A stretch of 64,000 nucleotides of DNA from contig NZ_JAMQGO010000007.1 of assembly GCF_023703375.1 (NCBI RefSeq), positions 62,001 through 126,000 of the forward strand, in the 5' to 3' direction. This document shows, in pieces, positions 36,231 to 46,290 of this stretch (its first letter is position 1; each line of letters opens with the position of its first letter). The notes under the pieces are model-generated. The model did no database searches. It had not been told where the DNA came from and saw nothing but the letters and a program-made list of their open reading frames with translations. The position numbers were made by a program, and so were the translations under genes. The stretch comes from Lutimaribacter degradans. Lineage in GTDB: Bacteria; Pseudomonadota; Alphaproteobacteria; Rhodobacterales; Rhodobacteraceae.

Positions 36231-37556
36231 ATGAAAATTGCGATGATCGGCACAGGCTATGTCGGGCTTGTGTCAGGGGTGTGTTTTTCTGACTTCGGGC
36301 ACGAGGTGATTTGCGTCGACAAGGATCCTGCCAAGATCGAGAAGCTGGAAAACGGCCAGGTGCCCATATACGAACCGGGCCTGGAACAGTTGATGGCAAA
36401 GAATGTCGAGGCCGGGCGCCTGTCATTCACGCTGGACCTGACGCATGCCCTGCAAGATGCCGATGCCGTGTTCATCGCCGTGGGTACCCCCACCCGCCGC
36501 GGCGATGGCCATGCCGATCTGACCTATGTGATGGCCGCAGCCGAGGAAATCGCCCGAACGGCCGATCACTATATCGTCGTCGTGACGAAATCGACGGTAC
36601 CGCTTGGAACGAACCGACAGGTCAAGCAGACGATCCGCAAAACCAATCCGAATCTTGATTTCGACGTGGCCAGCAACCCCGAGTTCCTGCGCGAAGGTGC
36701 CGCCATCGACGATTTCATGAAACCCGATCGCGTTGTCGTCGGCGTTCAGAATGAACGCGCCGCCGAGGTCATGGCCGAGATCTATCGGCCGCTTTACCTG
36801 CGCGAATTTCCCATCGTCACGACCGACCTGGAGTCGGCCGAGATGATCAAATACGCCGCCAATGCCTTCCTGGCGACCAAGATCACCTTCATCAACGAAA
36901 TCGCGGCCCTGTGCGAACGCGTGGGCGGCGATGTGAAAGAGGTGGCCCGGGGTATCGGCCTTGACGGGCGCATCGGCAACAAGTTCCTCCATGCCGGGCC
37001 GGGCTATGGCGGGTCGTGCTTTCCCAAGGATACCAAGGCATTGGCGCGGATCGGGCAGGAACACGCCATGCCGATGCAGATCACCGAAACGGTCATCAAG
37101 GTCAACGAAGAGATCAAGCGCCGCATGATCGACAAGTTGCTCGATCTTTCCGGTGGCAGCTTCAACGGCAAGACGATCGCCATGCTTGGGGTAACGTTCA
37201 AGCCCAACACCGATGACATGCGCGACGCTCCCAGCCTTACCATCGTGCCCGCGCTGGTGGGCGCTGGCGCCAAGGTGCGTGTTGTGGATCCGCAGGGCCG
37301 AAACGAGGGCGATGCGCTGCTGCCCGGTGTCGTGTGGTTCGATGATCCGTACAAGGCGGCACAGAACGCCGATCTCTTGGTTGTCTTGACGGAATGGAAC
37401 GAGTTTCGGGCCCTCGACCTCAAGAAGGTGGCGAAGAAAATGGCAACGCCACGCATGGCCGACCTGCGCAATATCTACAGCGCGAAAGACGCCAAGCGCG
37501 CGGGCTTTGACGCCTATGATTCCATCGGGCGACCGGCCTTTCACAAGGATGCCTAG
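36231..37556 (+). CDS. ugd: UDP-glucose 6-dehydrogenase
   Basis: The 441-residue protein has the NAD motif GTGYVGLVSGVCF, STVPLGTNR, NPEFLREGAAIDDF and the catalytic Cys in GYGGSCFPKD. It oxidises UDP-glucose to UDP-glucuronate, a precursor for acidic exopolysaccharide. It follows the CapD-like gene by 116 bases on the same strand, supporting a surface-polysaccharide pair. Confidence 0.95.
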   Translation: MKIAMIGTGYVGLVSGVCFSDFGHEVICVDKDPAKIEKLENGQVPIYEPGLEQLMAKNVEAGRLSFTLDLTHALQDADAVFIAVGTPTRRGDGHADLTYVMAAAEEIARTADHYIVVVTKSTVPLGTNRQVKQTIRKTNPNLDFDVASNPEFLREGAAIDDFMKPDRVVVGVQNERAAEVMAEIYRPLYLREFPIVTTDLESAEMIKYAANAFLATKITFINEIAALCERVGGDVKEVARGIGLDGRIGNKFLHAGPGYGGSCFPKDTKALARIGQEHAMPMQITETVIKVNEEIKRRMIDKLLDLSGGSFNGKTIAMLGVTFKPNTDDMRDAPSLTIVPALVGAGAKVRVVDPQGRNEGDALLPGVVWFDDPYKAAQNADLLVVLTEWNEFRALDLKKVAKKMATPRMADLRNIYSAKDAKRAGFDAYDSIGRPAFHKDA

Positions 37557-37619
37557 GCCGATTTGACAGCGCGGCGCGCTTGGGCTAACCCGCCGCTTTC
37601 CTTGAAAGGGGTCACGCGC

Positions 37620-38525
37620 ATGGGACGCAGGAAAAAAGGCCGCGATATCTCGGGGTGGCTGGTGGTCGACAAGCCCGCCGGGCTGACCTCGACCGCCGTT
37701 GTGAACAAGGTTCGCTGGGCCTTAAACGCCAACAAGGCCGGCCATGCCGGTACGCTCGACCCCGAGGCGACGGGCGTTCTGGCCGTGGCACTGGGCGAGG
37801 CCACGAAAACCGTGCCCTATGTCACCGACGCGATGAAAGCCTATGAATTCACCGTGCGGCTGGGCCAGGCAACCAACACCGATGACGCCGAAGGCGAGGT
37901 GATCGCGCAAAGCGACACACGCCCGACCGACGACCAGATCAAGACTGCGCTGGGCGGGTTCCTGGGCGAGATCATGCAGGTGCCGCCCAAGTTTTCCGCC
38001 GTCAAGATCGACGGGCAGCGCGCCTACAAGCTGGCCCGCGATGGCGAAGACGTGGAAATTGCCGCCCGCCCCCTGTGGATCGAGGAGCTGTTGCTGACCG
38101 ACCGGCCCGATGCCGATCATGCCGTCCTGGAAATGACCTGTGGCAAGGGTGGATACGTGCGTGCCATTGCCCGCGACCTGGGCGAAGCACTGGGGTGCCA
38201 TGGCCATGTCACGCGCCTGCGCCGGGTCTGGTCGGGGCCGTTCGACGTTGAAGACGGTGTAACGCTGGCGCGGATCGAAGAACTGGCGCGCACGCCCGAA
38301 CTCGATGATCTGTTGCTGCCACTTGAAACCGGACTCGCAGACCTGCCGAAAGTAACCTGCACCGACCAGGGCGCCGCACGCCTGCGCAACGGCAACCCCG
38401 GCATGGTGATCGCCCATGACGTGGAATACGGCGAAGAATGTTGGGCCGCGCATGACGGGCAGGCAATAGCCGTCGGCCGTTTCAAGGCCGGTGAACTGCA
38501 CCCAAGCCGCGTTTTCCAGACATGA
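37620..38525 (+). CDS. truB: tRNA pseudouridine(55) synthase
   Basis: The 301-residue protein has the TruB catalytic motif [15 protein letters not shown] with the nucleophilic Asp, and [17 protein letters not shown]. It modifies U55 in the T-loop of tRNAs. [21 protein letters not shown] marks the start, preceded by GAAAGGGG. Unusually for bacteria it is not next to rbfA/infB here. It overlaps the DUF1643 gene as ATGA. Confidence 0.95.
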   Translation: MGRRKKGRDISGWLVVDKPAGLTSTAVVNKVRWALNANKAGHAGTLDPEATGVLAVALGEATKTVPYVTDAMKAYEFTVRLGQATNTDDAEGEVIAQSDTRPTDDQIKTALGGFLGEIMQVPPKFSAVKIDGQRAYKLARDGEDVEIAARPLWIEELLLTDRPDADHAVLEMTCGKGGYVRAIARDLGEALGCHGHVTRLRRVWSGPFDVEDGVTLARIEELARTPELDDLLLPLETGLADLPKVTCTDQGAARLRNGNPGMVIAHDVEYGEECWAAHDGQAIAVGRFKAGELHPSRVFQT

Positions 38526-39058
38526 TCACCCGCGCGCATCAAAAGGGCGATGCGCGATCTACCGCCGTCTATTCCGATTGCGAACGCTATCGGTACCTGC
38601 TGACCCGCGTCTGGGATGACGCCGCGCCGCGCGCGCTGTTCGTCATGCTGAACCCATCGACCGCGACCGAGGTGCAGAATGACCCGACGGTCGAACGCTG
38701 CGAGCGCCGCGCACGGGCGCTGGGGTTCGGGGCTTTTCGCGTGGCCAACATTTTTGCCTGGCGTGATACCGACCCGAAAAAGATGCGGGCCGCCGCAGAC
38801 CCGGTAGGCCCCGAGAATGATAAGGCCATCGCCGAAAGCTGCCCCTGGGCTGACCGTATCATTGCCGCCTGGGGGGCGCATGGCGCGCATCTGGACCGTG
38901 GCACACAGGTTGAGGCGCTGTTGCGCGAAACAGGCCGCGCGGTGCACCATCTGGGCCTGACCCGGGCTGGCCACCCCAGGCACCCGCTTTACATCGCCTA
39001 TTCCGAGCAGCCGCAACTATGGCTGCCCGGACGCGAGGAAAGGACCAGTGATGAGTGA
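38522..39058 (+). CDS. DUF1643 domain protein
   Basis: The 178-residue protein matches DUF1643, with [32 protein letters not shown] and [15 protein letters not shown]. The function is unknown. The Asn/Asp-rich conserved centre suggests an enzyme or nucleic-acid-related role, but nothing firmer. It is translationally coupled to truB (ATGA) and to the next gene (8-base overlap). Confidence 0.88.
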   Translation: MITRAHQKGDARSTAVYSDCERYRYLLTRVWDDAAPRALFVMLNPSTATEVQNDPTVERCERRARALGFGAFRVANIFAWRDTDPKKMRAAADPVGPENDKAIAESCPWADRIIAAWGAHGAHLDRGTQVEALLRETGRAVHHLGLTRAGHPRHPLYIAYSEQPQLWLPGREERTSDE

Positions 39059-39326
39059 CGACCCCGCCGACCTGAAACAGGCGATGGCCCGGCTGAGCGC
39101 CGAGGTCGCGAAACTCAATAGCCACCGTTTCGTGCAGCTGCACAACCGCCCCGCCAGGCTGATCATGTTCCAGTTCATGCGTGGGCTGGCTTTTGGCCTG
39201 GGCTCTGCCCTGGGCGCGACGATGCTGGTGTCATTGGCCGCCTGGTGGCTGTCGCAGTTTGAATTTCTGCCCATCGTCGGCGAATGGGCGCGCGAGATTG
39301 CCGACCAGATCGCCGAACCCCGTTAA
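39051..39326 (+). CDS. Small membrane protein, DUF5665-like
   Basis: The 91-residue protein has a polar N-terminus and a hydrophobic central stretch (FQFMRGLAFGLGSALGATMLVSLAAWWLSQ region) that forms one to two membrane segments. It resembles DUF5665 proteins of unknown role. Two starts are possible: a GTG at 39048 and the ATG at 39051. The ATG is preferred, with AGGAAAGGA upstream. Confidence 0.72.
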   Translation: MSDDPADLKQAMARLSAEVAKLNSHRFVQLHNRPARLIMFQFMRGLAFGLGSALGATMLVSLAAWWLSQFEFLPIVGEWAREIADQIAEPR

Positions 39327-39410
39327 CCACCCGGGGCGAATGAAATTGACCACGCCCGCCCCCCTGGTGGCATAGTGCGCCGGGGGTTCCTTGGTGCTGG
39401 GGTGTGGAAC

Positions 39411-40337
39411 ATGTTGATGATTGCAAACCTTCTGGGCCTGATGTTGGCCGGGGCGGCCATTGTGGGCGTTTCTCCGTCGGATGACGATGATCTGGACGAA
39501 ATCGACAACCCCGACTCCACGGGCGATGATACGAATACCGGCGATGACCTTTTGGCATCGGGGCCGGACGACCTGACGGTTGGGGATCAAACGCTGGTCG
39601 GCGGAGCCGGCGATGATGTGCTGACCGGTGGCGCCGGGGTCGATGAACTGGGCGGTTACGCGGGCAACGATACCCTGTCGGGCGGCGCGGGCGCCGACGA
39701 CCTGCATGGGCAAGACGGCCATGACCTTTTATCCGGTGACGCGGGCGACGACACGCTTCAGGGTGACACCGGGAATGACACCCTGTCGGGCGGGATGGGC
39801 AACGACACGCTTTTCGGCGCGGCCGATGACGACCTGCTGCGGGGTAATTCCGGCGATGACAGCCTGGCGGGCGGTGATGGCAATGACAGCCTGCTGGGGG
39901 GCGGGGGTGCCGATATGCTGAATGGCGGCCTGGGCGACGATGCGCTGGATGGCGGCGCAGGGGCTGACACGCTGTTCGGTGGCTGGGGCGACGATACGCT
40001 GACCGGCCGCAGCGATGATGCCGCCGATTACCTGAACGGTGGTGGGGGCAATGATGTGATCGAAGCGGGCAGTGCCGACCACGTCGATACCGGCGACGGG
40101 GCTGACACCGTGTTTGTCGGCGACTGGATCGAAACCGCCGCGCATCTTCATGATTTCGACCCGGCCGAGGATCAGATCATCGTGGTCTATGACGGTGATG
40201 GCAGCGAGCCTGCGCTGAACCTGCAACCTGGCGAAACCCAAGGGCAATTGGCGCTTACGCTGGATGGAATCCCGATCTTGTCGGTATCCGCCGATATCGG
40301 GCTGACGCTCGACCATGTGGCATTGATACGGGCCTGA
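39411..40337 (+). CDS. RTX-type calcium-binding repeat protein with N-terminal hydrophobic anchor
   Basis: The 308-residue protein starts with a hydrophobic segment ([19 protein letters not shown]), followed by an acidic Asp-rich linker. From about residue 60 to 220 it has roughly fifteen glycine-rich nonapeptides of GGxGxDxLx type (for example [18 protein letters not shown]). These coil into a calcium beta-roll. The C-terminal domain ([14 protein letters not shown] onward) resembles those of roseobacter RTX proteins. No type I secretion genes adjoin. Whether the N-terminus is an anchor or a signal peptide is unclear. An upstream GTG (39375) is possible. Confidence 0.82.
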   Translation: MLMIANLLGLMLAGAAIVGVSPSDDDDLDEIDNPDSTGDDTNTGDDLLASGPDDLTVGDQTLVGGAGDDVLTGGAGVDELGGYAGNDTLSGGAGADDLHGQDGHDLLSGDAGDDTLQGDTGNDTLSGGMGNDTLFGAADDDLLRGNSGDDSLAGGDGNDSLLGGGGADMLNGGLGDDALDGGAGADTLFGGWGDDTLTGRSDDAADYLNGGGGNDVIEAGSADHVDTGDGADTVFVGDWIETAAHLHDFDPAEDQIIVVYDGDGSEPALNLQPGETQGQLALTLDGIPILSVSADIGLTLDHVALIRA

Positions 40338-40424
40338 ACAGCCACGGGCGGATGCACATGTCGCTCTCTCTCGGCTTGGCGCGGCGCACGGCGCCCAATC
40401 GCCACCGACGGGCGCAGTCCAAAC

Positions 40425-41030
40425 CTATCGGTTTGTGCGGTCCCGTGTCTCGCTTTGAATATCGAACTTACGGTTGCTGATCGAACCACCCACGCGCATT
40501 TCGCCCAGCACAACCGTGGTGGTGCCGCCGGCGTCATCGTTTATTTTCCACTGCCGCAGCTCGGTCGGGTTGGCGGTGAATACAAGCTGGATGTTGCCGT
40601 ATTCCGGGTTGTCGGGGTCTTGCGCGGTGACGGTTGTTGTCGTGCCGTCGCTGGTGTGGCCCACCACCATGCGCGCGCGGGTCAGATCGACATTATTATC
40701 CAGAATGATCGAAAGCGGCGTCTGTTTCAGCGGATAAACATCGGGCCCGGTGTTCGAGCGCGCGTCGAATACCGCCACGCTGCCTGCACCCGCAAGCACC
40801 AGCGCCGGGTTGGGCGCCGCGTATTCAAAGCGCACGCGACCCGGCCGCTTGATATAGATGGTGCCGGTGTCGATCGTGCCGTCATCGTTGATCTGGGTAA
40901 ACGCCCCCTGTGCCGTCTGAAGATCGTTCAGATAGCGCGAAATTTCTGCCAGCGACAGTTTTTCTGCCGCGGCAGGCAGGGCGGTGACCGCCAGAAGCGC
41001 GGCGGCAATGAGGGAGCGCAATAACATCAT
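40425..41030 (-). CDS. lolA: Outer-membrane lipoprotein carrier protein LolA-like
   Basis: The 201-residue protein has a signal peptide (MMLLRSLIAAALLAVTALPAAA) and the LolA fold (LNDLQTAQGAFTQIN, IKRPGRVRFEYAAPNPALVLA). It ferries lipoproteins across the periplasm from LolCDE. Two adjacent ATGs occur (41030, 41027); the longer in-frame ORF has no family match. It lies 80 bases downstream of ftsK on the same strand. Confidence 0.88.
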   Translation of the reverse strand: MMLLRSLIAAALLAVTALPAAAEKLSLAEISRYLNDLQTAQGAFTQINDDGTIDTGTIYIKRPGRVRFEYAAPNPALVLAGAGSVAVFDARSNTGPDVYPLKQTPLSIILDNNVDLTRARMVVGHTSDGTTTTVTAQDPDNPEYGNIQLVFTANPTELRQWKINDDAGGTTTVVLGEMRVGGSISNRKFDIQSETRDRTNR

Positions 41031-41110
41031 GACATGTAGATAAGCCCTGTTCTCGCTTCTTGCCACAGGCCCGTTGTCACGTTCGCGCGACAGGGGCGCA
41101 TCACGGCGAA

Positions 41111-44047
41111 TTATTGCTCGGGCACCAGAATCTCGCGCTTGCCCACGTGGTTGGCGGCGCTCACGATACCTTCGTCTTCCATCTGTTCCACTAGGCGCGC
41201 CGCCTTGTTGTACCCGATCCCCAGCTTGCGCTGAACGTAGGAGGTGGAGCATTTGCGATCCTTGATCGCAATCGCCACGGCCTGATCATACAGGGCGTCC
41301 TCGCCGGTTGTGTTGCCGCCGGTATTCAGGCCCAGCACCGCATCGATATTGTCGGCCTTTTCGTCATCGGGGCCTTCCACCACGCCCCCCACATATTCAG
41401 GCGGTCCGTAGGATTTGAGGTGGTTCACGATTTCTTCCACCTCTTCGTCGGAAACGAAGGGCGCGTGGCAGCGCATGATCTTGGCCCCTCCCGCCATGTA
41501 CAACATGTCACCCTGGCCCAGCAGTTGCTCAGCGCCCTGTTCACCCAGGATGGTGCGGCTGTCGATTTTCGACGTCACCTGGAACGAAATCCGGGTGGGA
41601 AAGTTCGCCTTGATCGTGCCCGTGATCACATCGACCGATGGGCGCTGCGTGGCCATGATCAGGTGAATGCCACTGGCCCGCGCCATCTGCGCAAGCCGCT
41701 GGATGCAGGCCTCGATCTCTTTGCCGGCAACCATCATCAGGTCGGCCATCTCGTCGACGATCACAACGATATAGGGCATCTTCTCGGGGGCGAATTCCTC
41801 GGTCTCGAACACGGGTTCGCCGGTTTCATCGTCGAACCCGGTTTGAACCGTGCGACTGAACATCTCGCCCTTGGCCAGCGCGTCGGCCACGCGGCTGTTG
41901 TAGCCATCGATATTGCGCACGCCCATCTTCGACATCTTGCGATACCGTTCTTCCATCTCGCCCACGACCCATTTCAGGGCCACGACCGCCTTCTTGGGGT
42001 CGGTGACAACCGGCGACAGAAGATGCGGGATGCCATCATAGACCGACAGTTCCAGCATCTTGGGGTCAATCATGATCAGGCGGCATTCATCCGGTGTCAG
42101 CTTGTAAAGCAGGCTCAGGATCATGGTGTTGATCGCCACGGATTTGCCTGAACCCGTGGTGCCCGCGATCAGCAGGTGGGGCATCTTGGCAAGATTGGCC
42201 ACCACGGGGTCGCCGCCAATGTCCTTGCCCAAGGCCAACGGCAGCTTTTGCGTGCCATCACCGTAATCGCGGCTGGAAAGAACCTCGCGGAAATTCACCA
42301 TCTCGCGGTGGTCATTGGGCAGTTCGATCCCGATCACGCTACGGCCCGGCACCGTGCTGACGCGGGCCGATAGCGCCGACATCGAGCGCGCGATATCGTC
42401 GGCCAAGCCGATCACCCGGCTGGCCTTGAGGCCCGGCGCGGGTTCAAGCTCGTACATCGTGACAACCGGGCCGGGGCGCACGCTTACGATCTCGCCCTTG
42501 ACGCCGTAATCATCCAGAACGGTCTCCAGCATCCGGGCGTTTTCTTCCAGCGCCTCGTCCGAGAGGTGCAGGCGCTGCACGTTTTCGGGGCTTTCCAGCA
42601 GCGACAGGGGCGGAAGGTCGTAGGCCTGGTCGGCACGGTCTTCCAGCGGCAGCGTCGGCTGGGCCTCGGCACGGGCGCGAACCGAGGGCTGCACCGGCTT
42701 GCGCGGCGGGTGCTGCACCACCTTGCGCGGTTCGGGCACGGGGATCTGCATCTTGCGCGGCGGCGTGTCCGTCAACGGCAAGCCATCGGGTTGCGGCGTC
42801 TGCTCATAGGCTGCGGGTGCAGGCTGCGGCGCCTCGGAATAGGACTCAATGGCCGGTTCGGACCGTGACTCAGGGTCGGGCGCAGCGTGTGCGGCAGTCA
42901 GCGGCGGTTCGGGCGGCAACCCGTCTGGCGCGCGCCGGTCGGTGTTCAACAGCAGCGGGTCGGGCCCACGGCCACGCCCCTTGGTCAGCGGTGCGGCTGC
43001 GGCCACGGCGGGGCCGACGCGGGCCCGGCTTTTTATCACATCGGCAATCTTGGCCTTGATCCGGTCATCGCCGGGCATATCGATATCGGTGTCATCCAAC
43101 GCAGTTTCTTGCATGACAAGTTCGGGCTCGGGCATCGGGTCGCGCCGGATCAGCGATGGCATCCTTGCAAACAGGCCACCGCGCTGCGGTTCCTCGGGAT
43201 ATGCGTCCTGTTCGGGGGCGTGGTCGTCAATGACAGGATCGGCACGCCGCACCCGGGGCGCGGGAGGTACCGACGCTGTGTGGGAAGCGGCCCATTCCTC
43301 GGCCGCCCAAGCCTCTTGCTGCGCCTGGGCGCGTTCGGCACGGCGTTCGGCGGCGCGGGCCTGCACCCCCTGCGCAACATGCATGGTGCCCCTGGCACCA
43401 TACCCCATCAAGCGCATAAACCCGGCATAGATAACCACAAGGCCCACCAGCAGGAAACGCACAACGGCGCGCAATTCAAGACGGGTAAAGCCCAGGACAA
43501 ACGCGCCCAAAAGCACAAGCACCACGGCAAGCGCCAGCGAAAGGGCTTTCAGCCCGAAAACGGCATCAACGGGCAGGATGTTCAGCACCGATCCCATCAC
43601 CGTATCGCCGAAAAGACCCCCAAGGCCAAAAGAATGTGCCTGCAACCAAGCCGCCCCGGGCGTCAGCGACGCGGCATAGAGCGACAGAACGGCGATCCAG
43701 ATCGGCCCGAAAATCAAACGACCGACCGCCCGCTCGGCCCCGCGGTGCAAGACCAGGCGCAAACCCCAGGCACCCAGAACCACCGGCAGCCCCCAGGCCG
43801 CCCAGCCGACGATCATGAACAAGGGGGCGGCGATCGACGCGCCGAAGCGGCCCAACCAGTTTTGCACGGGTTGATCCGTGGCCGACAGGAACGAAGGGTC
43901 ATCGGGGTGATAGCTTATGACCATGGCGGCAGCGGCGGCGGCCAGAACCATCAGGGCGATCCCCAAGAGTTCCTTGCCACGCTTTTCAATCGCCTCGGCC
44001 ATGTTGCTGTCAAAAAGCGGGTCTCGCCCCCGTGTCTGGTATGCCAT
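41111..44047 (-). CDS. ftsK: DNA translocase FtsK
   Basis: The 978-residue protein has about four to five N-terminal membrane segments (residues about 25-225). A long Pro/Arg-rich linker is followed by the motor domain with Walker [14 protein letters not shown] near residue 630, [15 protein letters not shown], and a C-terminal gamma winged helix ([21 protein letters not shown]). It pumps chromosome DNA through the division septum and activates dimer resolution. The ATG at 44047 overlaps no other gene and leaves 30 bases to the aminotransferase gene upstream. Confidence 0.95.
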   Translation of the reverse strand: MAYQTRGRDPLFDSNMAEAIEKRGKELLGIALMVLAAAAAAMVISYHPDDPSFLSATDQPVQNWLGRFGASIAAPLFMIVGWAAWGLPVVLGAWGLRLVLHRGAERAVGRLIFGPIWIAVLSLYAASLTPGAAWLQAHSFGLGGLFGDTVMGSVLNILPVDAVFGLKALSLALAVVLVLLGAFVLGFTRLELRAVVRFLLVGLVVIYAGFMRLMGYGARGTMHVAQGVQARAAERRAERAQAQQEAWAAEEWAASHTASVPPAPRVRRADPVIDDHAPEQDAYPEEPQRGGLFARMPSLIRRDPMPEPELVMQETALDDTDIDMPGDDRIKAKIADVIKSRARVGPAVAAAAPLTKGRGRGPDPLLLNTDRRAPDGLPPEPPLTAAHAAPDPESRSEPAIESYSEAPQPAPAAYEQTPQPDGLPLTDTPPRKMQIPVPEPRKVVQHPPRKPVQPSVRARAEAQPTLPLEDRADQAYDLPPLSLLESPENVQRLHLSDEALEENARMLETVLDDYGVKGEIVSVRPGPVVTMYELEPAPGLKASRVIGLADDIARSMSALSARVSTVPGRSVIGIELPNDHREMVNFREVLSSRDYGDGTQKLPLALGKDIGGDPVVANLAKMPHLLIAGTTGSGKSVAINTMILSLLYKLTPDECRLIMIDPKMLELSVYDGIPHLLSPVVTDPKKAVVALKWVVGEMEERYRKMSKMGVRNIDGYNSRVADALAKGEMFSRTVQTGFDDETGEPVFETEEFAPEKMPYIVVIVDEMADLMMVAGKEIEACIQRLAQMARASGIHLIMATQRPSVDVITGTIKANFPTRISFQVTSKIDSRTILGEQGAEQLLGQGDMLYMAGGAKIMRCHAPFVSDEEVEEIVNHLKSYGPPEYVGGVVEGPDDEKADNIDAVLGLNTGGNTTGEDALYDQAVAIAIKDRKCSTSYVQRKLGIGYNKAARLVEQMEDEGIVSAANHVGKREILVPEQ

Positions 44048-44077
44048 GCCTCGCCTCGTCCTTTGCGGTTCTTGTTC

Positions 44078-45256
44078 TTAGCCGTAAATACAATCGCGCA
44101 GGGCAATCAGCCCGTCGCGCAGCTCGTCCATCGGGGCCACCATCGCCACACGAATATAGCCCTTGCCCGGGTTGCCCTGTTCCGTGTCCCGGCTGAGATA
44201 AGCGCCAGGCAGAACGCGCACGCCCGTCTCGGTCCAGGATTTCAGGGCGGCTGTTTCGCCGTCCTCGACCGGCAGCCAAAGGAAAAACCCGGCCTCGGGG
44301 CCCTGGTAACTGTTCATACCCCCGAAAATCTCGTCGGCAGCCACGTATTTCTCGCGGTAAAGCGCGCGGTTTTCATGCACATGCGCCTCATCGGCCCAGA
44401 CCGCTTCGGCCACGCGCTGCAGCGGCAGCGGCAAGGGGGCGCCGGAATAGGCGCGCAGCTGCTTTACCCGCGCGATGCTTTCCGCACCCCCCGCCACGAA
44501 ACCTGAACGCAGCCCCGGCAGGTTCGAGCGTTTCGACAGCGAGTGGAATACCACCACGCGGTCGGGATGCGCGCCCAGCTCGGCGGCCACTTCCAACGCG
44601 CCCACGGGCGGATCACCACGGTAGATTTCGCTGTAACATTCGTCGGCGAACACCTGGAAATCGTATTTTTCGGCCAAGCCGATCAGTTCGGCCCAATAAG
44701 CACGACTGGCCACGGCCCCCTGCGGATTGGCGGGCGAACAGATGTAAGCCGCCGCCACTCGGTTCAGCAGGTCAGGCGGCAAACTCGTGTAATCGGGCAG
44801 GAAACCGCCCTCGCGCGTGGCTGGCACGAATACCGGGTCGGCCTGCACCGAAATCGCACCGATCATGTAGACTTGGTAAAACGGGTTGGGCATCAGGATG
44901 GCCGGCTTTTGGCCTGCCTTTTCCTCGGGCACCAGCGCCATGCAGGCGTTATAAAGCCCCTCACGCGTGCCATTCAGCGCCATGACCTGAGTTTCCGGGT
45001 CAGGCCGCACACCATAGCGACGATGTAGCCAATCACTGATCGCGGCGCGAAGTTCGGGTGTGCCGTCATTCGGGGGGTATTGGCCGAATCCTGCAATTTC
45101 ACGCGCCAGGATGTCGGCGATCCAGGCAGGGAAAGCGTGTTTCGGTTCACCAATCGTCATGTGACGCACCGCCCCGCCCGCAGGATGCGGGTCAAGCAAC
45201 GCGCGCAGGCGCGGAAACGCGTAGGCCGGTAGGTTCGAAAACCGCTCGGGAAACAT
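44078..45256 (-). CDS. Aminotransferase class I/II (PLP-dependent)
   Basis: The 392-residue fold-type I aminotransferase has the PLP Lys in HSLSKRSNLPGLRSGF and the Asn of ICSPANPQGAV. It resembles DapC-type N-succinyldiaminopimelate aminotransferases, a possible but unproven role in lysine synthesis. The ATG at 45256 is preferred over an upstream TTG (45271). It is upstream of ftsK on the same strand. Confidence 0.85.
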   Translation of the reverse strand: MFPERFSNLPAYAFPRLRALLDPHPAGGAVRHMTIGEPKHAFPAWIADILAREIAGFGQYPPNDGTPELRAAISDWLHRRYGVRPDPETQVMALNGTREGLYNACMALVPEEKAGQKPAILMPNPFYQVYMIGAISVQADPVFVPATREGGFLPDYTSLPPDLLNRVAAAYICSPANPQGAVASRAYWAELIGLAEKYDFQVFADECYSEIYRGDPPVGALEVAAELGAHPDRVVVFHSLSKRSNLPGLRSGFVAGGAESIARVKQLRAYSGAPLPLPLQRVAEAVWADEAHVHENRALYREKYVAADEIFGGMNSYQGPEAGFFLWLPVEDGETAALKSWTETGVRVLPGAYLSRDTEQGNPGKGYIRVAMVAPMDELRDGLIALRDCIYG

Positions 45257-45596
45257 TTGTGACTGCCTCAAAGTGTGGGGTCTTTTGCGCCCCTGTTTGA
45301 TGTCACGTTACAGAATGGCTGCGGGTGCGTCCAGAAAAACGAGCGCACAATCCGGGGGTTGTGGCATTTCAGACAGCCCCTGACGTTCCGAACCGACAAG
45401 TGCCAAGGCCCACTGGCATCGGCCGCGCATCGGCATCTGGCACGCCGGAAATCTTGCAGAGATTTCGCGCGCTTTTCAGATGATGCACCCGGTCCGGCGA
45501 TCAGCATCGATGCTGGAGGCGCGGGCGCGGCATTCCCGACACGCAAAAAGCGCCCGAACTGGGTCGGGCGCTGGCGAATGATTCAGAACAGATCCG
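45257..45596. other. 340-base spacer; promoter region and ialB terminator only
   Basis: This non-coding stretch lies between the aminotransferase start and the ialB end, both on the minus strand. It holds the ialB terminator at 45544-45572. No reading frame with family support and no recognised RNA is seen. The central part (45400-45500) is moderately GC-rich with short imperfect repeats of ggcatc/gcatcgg, too weak to name. Confidence 0.4.
45544..45572 (-). terminator. Intrinsic terminator of the IalB-type gene
   Basis: On the minus strand a perfect 9-bp stem (agcgcccga / tcgggcgct) with a 6-base loop is followed by TTTTTG. It lies 24 bases after the stop. Confidence 0.9.
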
Positions 45597-46124
45597 TTAC
45601 TGGCAGCGGCTTTCGGCCTCTTCCAGCGCGGCGGTAAAACCCAGCAACGAGAAGGTGTCTTTCGTCGTGGTGCCCCGGCTGGACCGCGCAGTCAGAATCG
45701 CGCTTGCGCCCCGCTTCATCGCGGTGATGATCTTGCTGTCATCCGCGGTCGAGGCGGGCCAGGCCCACTCTCCCTCGGTGAACAGCTCGAACTCGGTGCC
45801 GTCGACATTCAGGTTCACCGTGGACCCGCTGGCAAACGGATAGCCGCCGGTGAAACCGATCTGTCCGGACACATCGGCAGAGGGGCGATAATAAGCCATC
45901 AAAAGAATCTCGCCCCGGCGCACCGAAACGACGCGCCCATCACGGGTGTTCACCGTTTCCTTGGGCGAAGAGACGGCCCAGCATTCCTTGGGTTCGGTGT
46001 CTTCGAACACGCTCCAATCGGTTTTGGCGGCAACCTGGTTGTCGCTCGTTTCCTGCGCCCATGCGCCAGACCCTGCCAACACCAATGCGGCGCAGGCCAG
46101 ACCCTTCGCAAACCGTGATACCAT
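45597..46124 (-). CDS. Invasion-associated locus B (IalB) family protein, periplasmic
   Basis: The 175-residue protein has a signal peptide (MVSRFAKGLACAALVLAGSG then AWA) and the IalB-type body (WSVFEDTEPKECWAVSSPKE, FELFTEGEWAWPAS). The family is widespread in alphaproteobacteria and its role is not defined outside Bartonella. GGAGG lies 8 bases before the ATG. It has its own terminator, so it is probably monocistronic. Confidence 0.85.
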   Translation of the reverse strand: MVSRFAKGLACAALVLAGSGAWAQETSDNQVAAKTDWSVFEDTEPKECWAVSSPKETVNTRDGRVVSVRRGEILLMAYYRPSADVSGQIGFTGGYPFASGSTVNLNVDGTEFELFTEGEWAWPASTADDSKIITAMKRGASAILTARSSRGTTTKDTFSLLGFTAALEEAESRCQ

Positions 46125-46290
46125 GTGACCAGCCTCCAGCTGTTCGTTAAGCCTCAATTCCGCGATGCCGCTTGTTTTCGCTTTGCTATTACGGCACCAA
46201 TCGCGCTCGACATTGCGATATTAACGTGAAATCCGCCACCCACGAAAGGGCCATTGGCGAATTTTCGCACAGACGTGAAGGAACCCAAAG

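Noticed and set aside
39600-40015. Repeated glycine/aspartate codons that look like a DNA repeat or CRISPR-like array
   Set aside because: They are the coding sequence of RTX nonapeptides; units vary and there are no constant spacers.
42887-44506. 539-aa plus-strand frame opposite ftsK
   Set aside because: Shadow of ftsK and the aminotransferase on the other strand, without any domain signature.
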